Part shown: positions 37,507 to 49,003 of the stretch, piece by piece
How positions within the stretch are numbered: the first letter of the stretch is position 1
How the letters are laid out: the number at the start of each line of letters is the position of its first letter
Assembly: GCF_001625215.2 (NCBI RefSeq)
Contig: NC_030389.2
Coordinates: forward strand, 37,809,454 to 37,873,453
DNA from: Daucus carota subsp. sativus
Taxonomy: Eukaryota; Streptophyta; Magnoliopsida; Apiales; Apiaceae
Direction of reading: 5' to 3'
Length of the DNA stretch: 64,000 bases
Notes under the pieces: generated by a model
Seen by the model: the letters and a program-made list of their open reading frames with translations, nothing else
What the model was told of the DNA's origin: nothing
Database searches by the model: none
Translations under genes and position numbers: made by a program

Positions 37507-40182
37507 CACTACTAGAAAAACTATAATAGACATCACCCTTTTAACATCGCTCCCTAATACGACTGATGTAAAAAGATTTTATGACATCATTTTTTATAAT
37601 AACGATGTCTTTGGGGTTTTCCGACATCATTTTTCAAATCAAACGATGTCTTAGATACATATTTTTTAAAAATAATGCGCGGCACTCTCTTTTCACCGTT
37701 CACCAATCGTCCCACTATTTACCAAATAATTCCCCTGCCTTACAATTATTTCCCACCCCCAAACCTTTTCAGCAGCTAAAAATAATAAAAAGAAATAAAC
37801 ACACTCACCTCACATTCTCACCACGACTTTCTCAAAATCATGTCTCTCTCTCGACTCTCTAACCTGTAAGAACCCTAACTCCTCTCTGCATTTTACAGCT
37901 CTTAGTCTCGCGCTCTCTCCGCAATTATCAATTAACCTCAGTTTCTTTGCAGCTATAAAGCTCATGCTATCTTCAACAAATTTAATCGAGGTTGAATCTG
38001 CTCTCTCTACAAAATCTTCCAAGGTTAAAGCTGCTCTCTCGGTGTATAAAGGTCGAAATCTCGGTTAGGTAAGCTACTGAGTCTTTCTTTACGGACTTCT
38101 GTCGGTGTATATTAGTTTTTGTATAGATTTCAATTTAGGGTTTCGATTTGGGGGTTTCGATTTTGGGATTCCGATTTGGGGTTTCTAATTTGTGTGGCTC
38201 AGTGATTTTGTTATGTAGATGTCCTGATTTAGTCGTCTCTACTATGATTTCTTGGCTCAGTGTTTGGTTGATTTAGTCATATTTGTTTGGCTCAGTGTTT
38301 AGCAAAATTTGTGTATTCCACTCTTAAACCTCTACATGTGAAATTTGTCCTGCTATACTTAGAGAAGGAAGCAAACTAGCTACTCAATGAATCTGCATCT
38401 AGTGACTATAATCTCCTCGTATTTTGGTTAACTTGGTTTGCTCAACGATCATTCAGGTAAATCTCTATAGATCTATGCCTCTTGGCTCTTTATTGTTCTA
38501 TGGTTTTATTAGTCTAGCAGTTGCTTTTTAATTATAGGAATACAACATTTATTTTTAAAGGAATATGCCATCGCTTGGTGACTTCACTGGACTCAATAAT
38601 ATTTCATGCATTTTGTGTGCCTTTGTTAGTTTGTTATATTCATTAATAGTATTTTCTGATCCATGTGATTTTCATGTATCACCTTCACTCCATTACTCTT
38701 TCTTTCATTTCTAATACCAGAATGAACTTTTTCCATATTCTTAGTGGAAAGCTATTTTTCATCAGCAAATAAAATGTAATTTTTGTATTACGGTCTCAAC
38801 TCTTAGTAATTATATTTTTTGTATCATTTGTCCTTCTAGTATTGTGTTTGAATGGAAGATCTGATTCTCTGACTTACATTGTCCAGGGAATAAGATTATT
38901 CATTATTTCCACCTTACTAATAGTAGTGCCTGCTTTGTGTGTTTTCCTATAGAAACAAAGTTCATTGATGCCTGAAGAAAAGTTTTCCTTGTTTTGGTCC
39001 CGTCGTGATTGTGAGTAATTTTGTTTGCTAAACATCTGACCATTTATGTAATATTCCATACCGTTGCTTGTATGATTCCAATACATGGCTGGCCTAAACA
39101 TTTTGCTTATTTATTAAAATATTGTGATAAGTCCACTTAGAGGTATGTAAATAGTAATATTATTCCAGAAAATTTAATAAAAATAATGTACCTAAAGTAA
39201 AGAATCTTGATGTAAGTATGTTATATTTTTGTAATTTAAATTAATGGTCATTTTATTTGGGAGCGGTACATGAAAGAGATTATCGAGGATAAGTCTAGAT
39301 TTTGGTACTTTATGGTCTAGCCTTTAGTAACTATAAATTATAGTTAGTAAAGTTATCAACGAAACTCTATCTTATCAAATTTCTATTGTTATAAAATCTT
39401 CAGATTACAAGTCCAATAAGAAGTAAACATGGCAGCTCAGGCAAATCATAAGCTTCAGCACGGTGGTGAATAAGCATTCTGAAGCTGATATTTTTGAGGT
39501 TTACGACATGGTTATGTATCTTGGCATAGTTTGTATGTTTTGATTGTATGTTGTCGGATATCGTGGCTAGTGCACAATTAGAATAGATGAATGAATATTT
39601 GTAGTAGTTGATGTCGTACTTGCTGATGTTTGGATATTGGTTGGAGACAATTGATATTATCAATTAATTGGATTTGGTAGTTTCTTGGTTTGGCAAAAAC
39701 TATGCCTAAAGTACATATTACATATTATCAACTTTAAATATATTGATGTCTATGCTTATAATTTACATCAGATAAAATATCATAAAATGATGTCTGTAAT
39801 ACTTTTAACATCACCTAATAAGAAACTAGCTGATGTGTAAAAGTCCTTTCGACATCACCATCTTGAAAGAAACTGATGTGAAATTAGCTTATTGACATAG
39901 ATCATATAGCATTAGGTGATGTCATATGGTTTTTTAACATCACTAATTTGTTAAATAATGATGTCTTAGTTTGGTTTAGACATCATTTTTTTGTTAAACA
40001 TTGATGTCTATGGTGTTTTAGACATCAGTTTTTTGATAAATAATGATGTCTATTTTATTTAAGACATCGTCTTTTAGCCGATGTCTAATATGGTACAATA
40101 GACATCACCGACAAAGACATCGCCTAAAAAAAACTGGGACATCGGTTTTTAGGTGATGTCTAATGCAAAATTTCTAGTAGTG
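37507..40182. mobile_element. Non-autonomous CACTA (En/Spm-like) element
   Basis: 2676 bp starting CACTACTAGAAAAACTATAA and ending TTTCTAGTAGTG, flanked by TTT on both sides (37504-37506 and 40183-40185). Both subterminal regions are packed with GACATCA/TGATGTC motifs: 37525-37655 on the left and 39735-40165 on the right. Near 37680-38070 the sequence resembles a promoter and 5' leader with TCTC-rich stretches and a GGTAAGCTACTG splice-like site. No TNP-type transposase frame is seen, so the element depends on others. Confidence 0.88.
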
Positions 40183-41458
40183 TTTAGTTATTATTTGATC
40201 TGATTTGTATTCTTTATGATTTTTACTGATTGGCTTCAGTTCAAACTGACTGTCATTAAGAAATGAGTCGCTAATAAGTGTTAATACTGGAATTTAAGAA
40301 ATTCCAATATAACAGTAGTACTGGAATTTAAGAAATTGGATCCATTAATAAGAATTATTCAGTTGCCGGGGGGACTTGTGTAGCATCATGGAGGGGCAGA
40401 AGTAGGTGGTTTCGAGAAGTTGAGCAGCGGCATAACAGGACTTGCAGAAACACTCTGCAATTGAGTTGTAATGGTAGTGAGTGTGGGAATGTTGTAATTA
40501 ATTGGTACTTGGTAGGCATTGTGGGTGGAGCAGAAAAGAAAAATGAAAGCACTCATGATAATAAAATCATCTTTCAAGCAGAGGTTGGCTCCATAAATAA
40601 ACATATTAAAGCTTGAGATTTAAAACAATTACGATGCAAGTGTTTAATATGCTTAACTATTGTGTACCTGCAATTACTACCAAAGTAGTTAGCTTGAGAA
40701 ATGTTCTATCAACCCTTGGCTAGAAAGTTACACTAAAACCGAATACTTATTCAAAGTCAACTAGCTACTAAGAACAAATACAGTTGAGTCGAGCAACTTA
40801 TCAGCTAAATTGTTAACATGTTAACAGGGAGCACCAAAATCATGATTATTATAGAATAGTATAGTATAGTATAGTCAATTCAAAACCTATTTTGTATAAT
40901 CCATATACTAGAGAAATTCAAAATAACTAAATATGTGCTCAAAATGATAAAATAGATTTGAGATTTGACATTTAACTAAACAGGGCTTACATACTTCAGA
41001 GGTGTCAATTAACTTTACATATTAGTGATTATTGCTTTATACGTTAGTAGTTAATACTTTATATATCAATGATTATATGTTAATATTTATATAAGATCTA
41101 GTGATTACTACTGAGCTTGTAAATAAAAATTAATATTTATATAAAATTTAGTGATTAGTAGTTAATGCTTTATGTTTATTAGGAATTAGTGCTTTTAACT
41201 AGATTAAAGGAACGGCATTATTAAGAAGAGAGCTGTAAGCCAACTATAGTTTTGATATTCTCATTCTCATTTGTTATTTAAAAAGGCTTCTATATAAAAT
41301 AGATTTCAATTTGTCAATCTTTTTATATATAAATACATCTTATATCCCTGCATGAAATAAATTGTAGAGCGCTGGCTCGTATGCTGGAGTATTTGTCTGG
41401 CAGTTTATCAGCAAGTATTAGCAAGTATTGTGTGGACTAATTCAAATGACTTTGGTAG

Positions 41459-41566
41459 GTACCAAATCCTCTCTTCGACCTTGCTGGTATAATATGTGGA
41501 CAATTTGTTCAGGGAGTGTTTTCTGGCTAAATGGTTGGAAAAGCAATTATTAAAACTCACTTACAG
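41459..41566 (+). pseudogene. Degraded copy of a KMS1/VMP1-like exon
   Basis: Starts with codons for [16 protein letters not shown], then diverges, with a small deletion and a stop, and recovers KAIIKTHLQ before a CAG end. It is the older or more damaged partner of 42330-42446. Confidence 0.7.
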
Positions 41567-42329
41567 GTTTGAGAAATGTTGTGTCAACCCTTGGCTAGTA
41601 AGTTACACTAAAACCGAATATTTATTCAAAGTCAGCTAGCTACTAAGAACAAATACAGTTGAGTCGAGCAACTTACCAGCTGAATTGTTAACAGGGAGCA
41701 CTAAAATCATGATTATTATGGTATAGTATAGTCAATCCAAAACTTATTTTGTATAATCCATATACTAGAGGAATTAAAAATAACTAAATATGTGCTCAAA
41801 ATGATAAAGTAGATTTGAGTTTTGACATTTAACTAAACAGGGCTTACATACTCCAGAGGTGTCAATTAACTTTATATATTAGTGATTTTTGCTTTATACG
41901 TGAGTAGTTAATGCTTTATATATTAGTGATTATATGTTAATATTTATATAAGATTTAGTGATTACTACTGAGCTTGTAAATAAAAATTAATATCTCGATC
42001 AATATTTACTTGAAAAATGTCCAATCTTGCTTTATGTGTTTATTAGGAATTAGTGCTTTTAACTAGATTAGAACAACGGGATTATTAGGAAGAAAGCTGT
42101 AAGCCAACTTTAGTTTTGATATTCTCATTCTCATTTGTTATTTGAAAAGGCTTCTATATAAATAGCTTTCAATTTGTCAATATTGCAGAGTCATTCCAGT
42201 TTATATGTAGATACATCTTATATCCGAACATGACATACATTATAGAGCTGCTGGCTCTAATATTGGAGTATCTGTCTGGCAGTTTATCTGCAAGTATTGT
42301 GTGTGGACTAATTCAAATGACTTTGGTAG

Positions 42330-42446
42330 GTACCAAATCCTTTGTTCGACCTTGCTGGTATAATGTGTGGACAATTTGGAATTCCTTTCTGGCAGTTTTT
42401 TCTTGCTACATCAGTTGGAAAAGCAATTATTAAAACTCACTTACAG
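42330..42446 (+). pseudogene. Captured exon of a KMS1/VMP1-like (SNARE-associated) membrane protein
   Basis: 39 codons including [20 protein letters not shown] and [10 protein letters not shown]. These match, from memory, the conserved exon of plant KMS1/KMS2 (KILLING ME SLOWLY), homologues of animal vacuole membrane protein 1, an ER protein of the early secretory and autophagy pathways. The exon is in frame but isolated; none of the other VMP1 exons are recognisable. It reads directly into the next fragment without an intervening intron. Confidence 0.75.
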
Positions 42447-42870
42447 GTTTGTGAAGGTCTTTTCTTCACAAAAGTTTATGCTCAGCTGGAATTTGATGCT
42501 AGCTATGTTTATGAGGATGTTAATCGCTCAATTCAGTATGTTCATCGAAGTGGTTTGGTTCACATAGGAATTCTATCTGATCCCCAAAGATACCTTGTAA
42601 AAAATGTTAGTGATAGTAAATTTGTTTATAGACTTAAATAAGTTACTAATGCAAGTGTCTCTAACTCATTCTTTTTTATCTTTATTTAGCAGTGTCTTAT
42701 GTAGTGTCACATGTGTAACACGCATGGCCAGCTTCTGCAATTTCTAGGAACAGAGTTCCCAAACAGCAAAGAGCTTGGGATATTTTAAAAGAGCAAGGAA
42801 AGAAGCTTTTCTTGATGACTAACTCACTATCTTATTTTGTTGATGGAGGAATGCGCTTTATGTTGGAGGT
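42447..42870 (+). pseudogene. Captured fragments of a HAD-IG family 5'-nucleotidase
   Basis: The first piece (42447-42641) contains [26 protein letters not shown] and [10 protein letters not shown]. The second piece (about 42768-42868) reads WDILKEQGKKLFLMTNS then YFVDGGMRFMLE. Together they match, by recognition, the cytosolic 5'-nucleotidase (HAD subfamily IG, NT5C2-like) block in which the TNS motif carries a catalytic-site residue. The two pieces are separated by non-coding sequence as exons would be. The N-terminal DxD nucleophile region is missing, so no enzyme can be made. Confidence 0.72.
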
Positions 42871-43144
42871 GATTAGTGTAATATTGCATCTTGCAAATTT
42901 ACCATGGATGCCTCAAAAGTTTCTGACAAATCACAAAGTGGAAAGGTCTAGAGGTACTGACTATGTTAACCTGTAAAATTTACATGTTTAAGTTCTATAT
43001 TGTTGCAGCAGATTTTAGATTCATCATACTTAACAATGACAAGATTGTAATTGCTTCCTCTAAATTTCTCTATATAACCTCTTTTACAGTACTAAGCATA
43101 ATTGGTTTTATTTATAAGCTAATATGTTCTCTAATGGGAACCAT

Positions 43145-43235
43145 AGGTGATTTACTTCGGGGATCACCTTTTCAGCGACCTAAGAGGACCTTCCAAGGCT
43201 GGATGGCTGGTGCAATAATCCACGAACTAGAAGTA
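43145..43235 (+). pseudogene. Unassigned captured exon in element B
   Basis: In-frame stretch GDLLRGSPFQRPKRTFQGW followed by MAGAIIHELE, with exon-like composition and a possible AG acceptor just before it. It looks like a conserved protein segment but I cannot name the family with confidence. It follows the 5'-nucleotidase pieces in the same orientation. Confidence 0.4.
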
Positions 43236-45213
43236 TGACTTCCATCCTTCGCACAAGTTTGGGCCCATTTGGGCGCAACAATTCAAAGTAGCCGAAGCTT
43301 TATCTGCACCAAATTGACCTTAAATATTTTTATAGGAAGTGTAGAATTTGCTTACCAAACAAGACCTTGTAATGTTTGAGGAACAATGTCTAATTCATAC
43401 TATTTGAAAATCTTTTGATCCAGAAACCATAATTGTTGATTAAGTTTGTGATTAGTACTGATTGTTGGTTTAATAATTTGTGATTGATACTACAATTACT
43501 AGTGACTGGTGGTGTATAAAACTGTGATTAGTGCTTCTGCTTGTAGTGATTACTGATTTGCACATGTGATTTTTTGAATTTAGTGCAAGTGTGGTTATTA
43601 GAGATCAATGCAATGCTAATGAATACTACTTCAGTTATCACCTTTGTCTTCTCAAGCTATGTGTTTACCAACGTTAACATCATCCAAATTTTATATTTAT
43701 TCTTCTGGTAGTGCGTTATATTAATGTCTTGACTTCCTAGTGCTAACCTTGTCAACACCTCAGATAAATATAACCAAAACTTGCCTCGTAATATCAGATG
43801 AAGTACACTACAATAACAGAGTAATTTTGTGGCCAAAGTGACTATTGATCAAGTAAATGTCAAAAGAATATTAATCCACTAATCTTCTGAATCCATTCAT
43901 GGTTCAGGTAACCCATCTTATCTAGTTATTTATCTGCAATCAAATTGTGCGCTAGTCCTGAACAGAAGTTCATGTGGTCGTCTGGACACATCAGGTTACT
44001 TGATCCTTCGTGTTCGTCGGCATTACCTCCTAAAACATAGAGCACGATCAAAAAACTTGCAATTATCATTTTATTACAATCATAATGTCCAACTGTCATG
44101 AACAATTTCAAGATAGTTCATTCTTGATATCTCTTATAAAAGGTCCTAGATTTCCAATAGCTATGAAAAGATGTCTATTCTGTGAAATTTTTACAAGTAT
44201 ATTATAATAACAAGAGCTAGCATATACAATACACAGCCAAAGAAAAGTTTTGTCTAGTTTACATGAAAGCAAAAATAAATGAAACTGTAAAAGAAACAAA
44301 TAATGTGTTGGATTGCAGAATTGAACTAGCCATCACAATTTATAAATATCTCCAATTAACTCTGCACAATTTATGTAAAAGGCAAGTACGCTATATAGTT
44401 TAACATCTGCTGTATTTTGTAGAATTTTAAGGAAAGCTTATCTATAGTTGGAATTGTATGACAGAAAATAACTTACTATAAGAAGCCTCGCACATCAACT
44501 ACAGTTAGTAATACAGTGGCATATCATATAGACGGGTATATTGTATAGATGAATAGAAAAAGAGAGAGTCGATATTGGAAGGTTAATTTTAAAATAAAGA
44601 AAGAGTTCAAATTTGAAGTTGGAAGTATTTCTTTCACTTCAGCATCTAGGAGGAATCTATTACTTGCCGTGTGCTATAAACTGAAAAACATCATTCAGTG
44701 GCAAAACTTTGTTTACAATCAACCAAGTGACACATTAAGTAGGTTGAGTTAAACTAATTCAATTACAAAGCTGAACAATTTTCTCTATTTTGATTCACAG
44801 TTATTCGTTTTGAAATTTTAAATTGATTTGGGGTTTTAAAATATTAATATACTTTCTGCAGGTTTGGAATTTAGCACGTCAAAACTAGACAGCCCCTAAG
44901 CCAACCTTGTAGTACGCTATGCAGTACCCATTTTACATGATAACTTGAGAGTATTATGAAATCTATCCTAACGTAAAAAGCAACGATTGGTCTTAGCTAA
45001 CCTTGCAGTACGCTATGCTGGCACACCCACAAGTGAGTTAAACATTTGCTTGGTCGACAGCCTCTAGAGCTCCTTCTCCATCACTTCTCTGCAACAACAT
45101 ACCACTTGCGATTACCAAAAGGTTTGTTCTCCTTCCGAGCTCTATATATAGATCCTTAATAAATAATTATAAATGACTAGCATATATGTTCTAGTAGGTG
45201 AAGACAACCAAAC

Positions 45214-45400
45214 CTGGTAAAATTCCACAACAATGAAGTTTGGAAATCGTCTTCCAGCTGCTTTCTGACAAGCATCCATCATACTGAGCAGTGGAGCTGA
45301 ATTATCAACACAAGCTTTTGTTATGTTGGGATTCGAGAGAAAGTAATTTTGAAGAGCAAATATTGCTTTTGTGTTCAGCAGAGACGATTGAAAGCGATGT
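45214..45400 (-). pseudogene. Captured fragment of a PI-PLC X-domain protein
   Basis: Read on the - strand: ALQNYFLSNPNITKACVDNS, then APLLSMMDACQKAAGRRFPN and FIVVEFYQ, ending at a CAG|GT splice-like site. The pattern NSAPL..M...C..AAG.R.PNFI.V.FY is typical of plant PI-PLC X-domain-containing proteins (PLC-like phosphodiesterases). Upstream sequence holds a stop. It is opposite in orientation to the other captured fragments, so it came from a separate event or a rearranged source. Confidence 0.7.
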
Positions 45401-45839
45401 GGACAAGATCCAATAATCAGTCCAACTCATCCGTCTGCAAGCACTGAGGCACATCCACTCTTACTGCCTACAGAAGTAAAAATCACTATAATTTACATCC
45501 ACTCTTTATATTTAATTTCACTCTTACTGCCTCAGTACTCATTCTAGGCTGAATTACTAACACAACAAATCACTATAAACACGAATCACTAACACGGAAT
45601 TACATCATATCATGTAATTACTACTAAATCAGTAACAACAAATCACATCATATCAAACACGAAATCACTAACACAACAAATCACTATAAATTAGTAGACA
45701 AATCAGTAAAAATACAAATCACAAGTAGTAAGCACTAAAATCACCATGTAATTACTACTAAATCATTATAAAGTGACAGCTTCATAAACATAAACATAAA
45801 ATGAGATATGTATACAGAGTGAAACATAAACACAGAGAG

Positions 45840-45966
45840 AGAGGGGGGGGGGGGGGAGATTGCTTATGTAAAGCTCAATTAAACACCTCACTCAATTCAT
45901 CACCATGTAATTATTACTAAATTCATGAACATAAACATAAACAGAGCTATGTACAGAGAGAGAAAC

Positions 45967-46002
<36 letters not shown>

Positions 46003-46010
46003 TATGCAAA
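45840..46010. repeat. Paired GA-rich/poly-G low-complexity blocks
   Basis: A GAGAGAGAGGGGGG... tract (about 45835-45860, with a run of about 14 G) and a (GA)n tract (about 45965-46005) lie in two direct copies of the same 120-bp sequence (GATTGCTTATG.AAA.CTCA.TTAAACACC follows each). It is a small tandem duplication with diverged simple repeats. Confidence 0.7.
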
Positions 46011-46471
46011 ACTCAGTTAAACACCTCACTCAATTCATCACCGAAATCCACAAAAAAAATCAAAAAAAGTCACAAACTTGTCACTCAATTGAACATAACG
46101 ATACGGATAGATGAAATTTGAGAAAGAAAACAAGACAGATATAAACACACCTATGTATAAATGATTACTGTACCTCACAAAGCTTGACCTCCGCAATCAA
46201 GCACGGAAAATATCAGATCATCCACGAGTTAACTGCTAGAGAGAACTAAATGCAATGCGCGAGAGAGATAACAGCTAGAGAGAGAGCAATGATAAGAGAG
46301 AGAAACCAAAATCTTCAACTGATTCCCGTTACAGTTATTTTTACCTCTGCTTAATTTGTTTTAATATTTATTTAATTAATGGACATGATTCAGTGTTGTA
46401 TAAATTAAATAGATGGCTGAGATCTAGTTTGTAGTTTGTACACTTATTAGGTTTGTATTTGAACAAACACC

Positions 46472-46478
46472 TATATAT

Positions 46479-46511
<33 letters not shown>

Positions 46512-48840
46512 TCATATTTTTTATCTATTTAAAATTTTAAGATAGTGTTTTTGAGTATTTGATTTATGTGTAATTTGTAGACGGGTAATATAATTTTTTT
46601 TTTTTTGCTAAGTAGATGCGTACTATAATTTTAGTGTTTTATATTTTTTCAGACTTAATATTGATTTATTTTTCCAATTTATTTATAAATTGCTAATAAT
46701 TAATAACATGGATAAATAATTTTACACTTACAACTTAAGTAAAAAATTTAATTTATAATTTTGGTTCTTTACGAAACCACTTCGGACAAATATGGTTTCA
46801 TAGTAGAATCAGTTATGATATTACGAGTATGATTTATTTTTCATAATTTTTTTTGTTAAAAATGATGGAACTATATTTTTCTATTTAGTATATATATAAA
46901 AATCAAACATACCCAGTATATTCCGCTTAGAGCAGGGTCGGAGAGAGTAAAATGTACGTAGACCATGTCCCTATTTATAAAGAATAAGGAGGCTGTTTCC
47001 GCGAAAACCCCCGGCTTATTGCAACATAAAATATAGTGTGACGTTTGTGTAAATAGTACCTCAGGCCATGATTTTGTTAATTAATCTTGATATTGACCTA
47101 CTCAAATGCTCAATTCAAATTTTATTTTCCACGTAATATTTTACTTACTTAAAAACTATAACTTATCATTTTCTTAATAAGTAAAATATTTAGTTTCTAA
47201 GAGATTGTTGAAATGTTGCTTACTCTTATTCAAAATATAATATTATTTAATGTGTGTGATAATTAAAGATTATGACTTAAAATTATGATGATGAGTTCCC
47301 TCATTATATGTTTATTTGTATTGAAAGAGAAATAGCTAAGCGTTTTAACACCGGCACAATTATATATTTGATTTCGTGATTTGAATGACACAGAGCTCAA
47401 CTATAATTTTTTGACTAGTATTTTTGTATTTATTTGTAATAAAAATGTTATAAATAAAGGAGCATAGGTCAGAAGTTTTAAGGACTTTCGGTTATAAATA
47501 AATAAGGGTTTTAACCCTTTTTCACATGTGCTGGGTTCGTTCCTCTATGACGCTACATGCAGGTGTTTGGAAACACTTATTTTAAGTACTTTTAGGAGAA
47601 AATGACCTATTTATCGCTTTTTTCAAACTCTCATGCCTTATATGCCCATTTGTATTCGCAGTTAACAAATACGTATACAAAACAACTGAACCCAGAAGCC
47701 CCACCTCATACATGTCTCTCCTCTTTAATCTCTCTCTTCCCTCTACATTTTCTTCACTGCCAACCTCACTTCTTCCATGGTCACTAACCTTCCTCAGACT
47801 CCAAATAGCCTCCCTTTCAATTTTTAACACATCTTTCATGTCTTGTACCTCAATTTTTTCTTGCAGCTTTGTCAAGACCATTTCAAATCTCCGTCACGAC
47901 TCAGAAATTGAAAAGTGAGAGATGTAATGAACGCATGTAATGCGAGGTTTGACAATACGGTAGTAGTTTGTGCAGAAATCTCATATATAATAACATGTGA
48001 ATTGAGAAAATATGTTTGAGATTGGAAGATGCAGATTTACATGCTATATAAGTAATAGTAATTGCGCATTTTTGTTATGCGTGTAGACGATCTTCGCATA
48101 TGATGGATGCGTTTGTCGAACAATCACGCATTCTAGCCGTGCGTGTATAAATTACGCATTGTGCAAATGCGTTTATCATTGGTTATTTTGGACAACCTTG
48201 CTGATAAAGGTTATTCTGGACGGGTAAACGTGTGAGAAAGAGCATTCGCCCTACTTTTGGATTTTTTTTTTTTTAGGATTTTAAGCTGCTTATGCTTTTT
48301 AAGTAGTGTTTGTAAAAAAAGCATAAGTAAGAAGTTGGAAGTTAATTTGTATTTCATTATGAAGTTTTTAGTTTTTTAATATGTAATAAGCTTTATTTAT
48401 CAATAAAGTTCTTTTTATTTTAATAATTTGAATATTTTTTAATTTATAAATTTAAATTAACAATCACTCATTTGATTTATAAATTAAATTTATCCAACAA
48501 TTTTAATAATCTATAAATCAAATTCACTTGCCACCTGCTTTTTATTTTATACAAGTCACTCTTTTGAAGTTAAGCGGGACTCCGTATTTACCAACAAGCC
48601 AGTACAAGACATAAAAACACCACATCAGTACTATTTGTTTGGTATGGGCCTATCAACCTTGTTGTATGTGGAACATATGGTTGGTAAGATATAAATAATT
48701 GGGCCGCATATTTTTTTTTTTTTTTTTTGCTAAATTGGGCCGCATATTACTAAACTCTGTACTGGCCATTTATATTTCTTGGACACAAAACTTGACTGGG
48801 CCTGTATAGAACAGTGAAACACACATATTTGTCCGAGCCT
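46472..48840. other. Gene-free spacer between element B and the DnaJ gene
   Basis: Begins with TA repeats (to about 46512). A 99-codon - strand frame at 47582-47881 starts MVLTKLQEKIEVQDMKDVLK, is charged and helix-prone, and lies in a GC-richer patch. It could be a coding remnant but has no family I recognise. At 48060-48180 ACGCAT/ATGCGT motifs cluster. A run of T lies at about 48711-48728. Confidence 0.4.
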
Positions 48841-48841
48841 G

Positions 48842-48848
48842 TATATAA
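48842..48848 (+). promoter_or_regulatory. Candidate TATA box of the DnaJ gene
   Basis: TATATAAA is followed by about 110 bp ending TTTACCT|GTAAGT at about 48958, a good splice donor that would start a long 5' untranslated intron containing a (CT)n run (48964-49022). The gene's start codon is not until 50523, so a 5'-leader intron of about 1.5 kb is inferred. Confidence 0.5.
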
Positions 48849-48958
48849 AAAATTGTATCCATATGTGTGTATATACACACAGTTGAGCTCTGGATTTGTA
48901 GTCATTCGTGTGCTTCTCTCTCCACTCGATCACTCGCCATCTTCTTCATCGTTTACCT

Positions 48959-49003
<45 letters not shown>

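Larger units (their letters stand above)
40690..42450 (+). repeat. Tandem duplication of about 0.87 kb inside element B
   Basis: About 40690-41566 and about 41567-42446 are similar throughout, at an offset of 871-875 bp. Both units contain the same VMP1/KMS1-like exon at their right end (41459-41566 degraded, 42330-42446 open). The duplication therefore happened after the gene fragment was acquired. Confidence 0.8.
36791..46471. mobile_element. Large inverted-ended element B carrying gene fragments
   Basis: Left end GGGTGTTGTTCCTGTACAAA matches the right end of element A in inverse over several hundred bp (36791-37240 versus 36777-36370). Right end (inverse) AGGTGTTTGTTCAAATACAA matches the left end of A, including the CT-rich leader (46200-46330 versus 31490-31590). 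B is therefore an A-like element in opposite orientation. Ends abut TA repeats (36778-36790 and 46472 onward). Inward TTAGTGATT motifs occur at 37370-37500, 41030-41160 and 43440-43560, and their inverse at 45540-45760. It contains a nested CACTA element (37507-40182), a tandem duplication (40690-42450) and several host-gene fragments. Confidence 0.65.
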
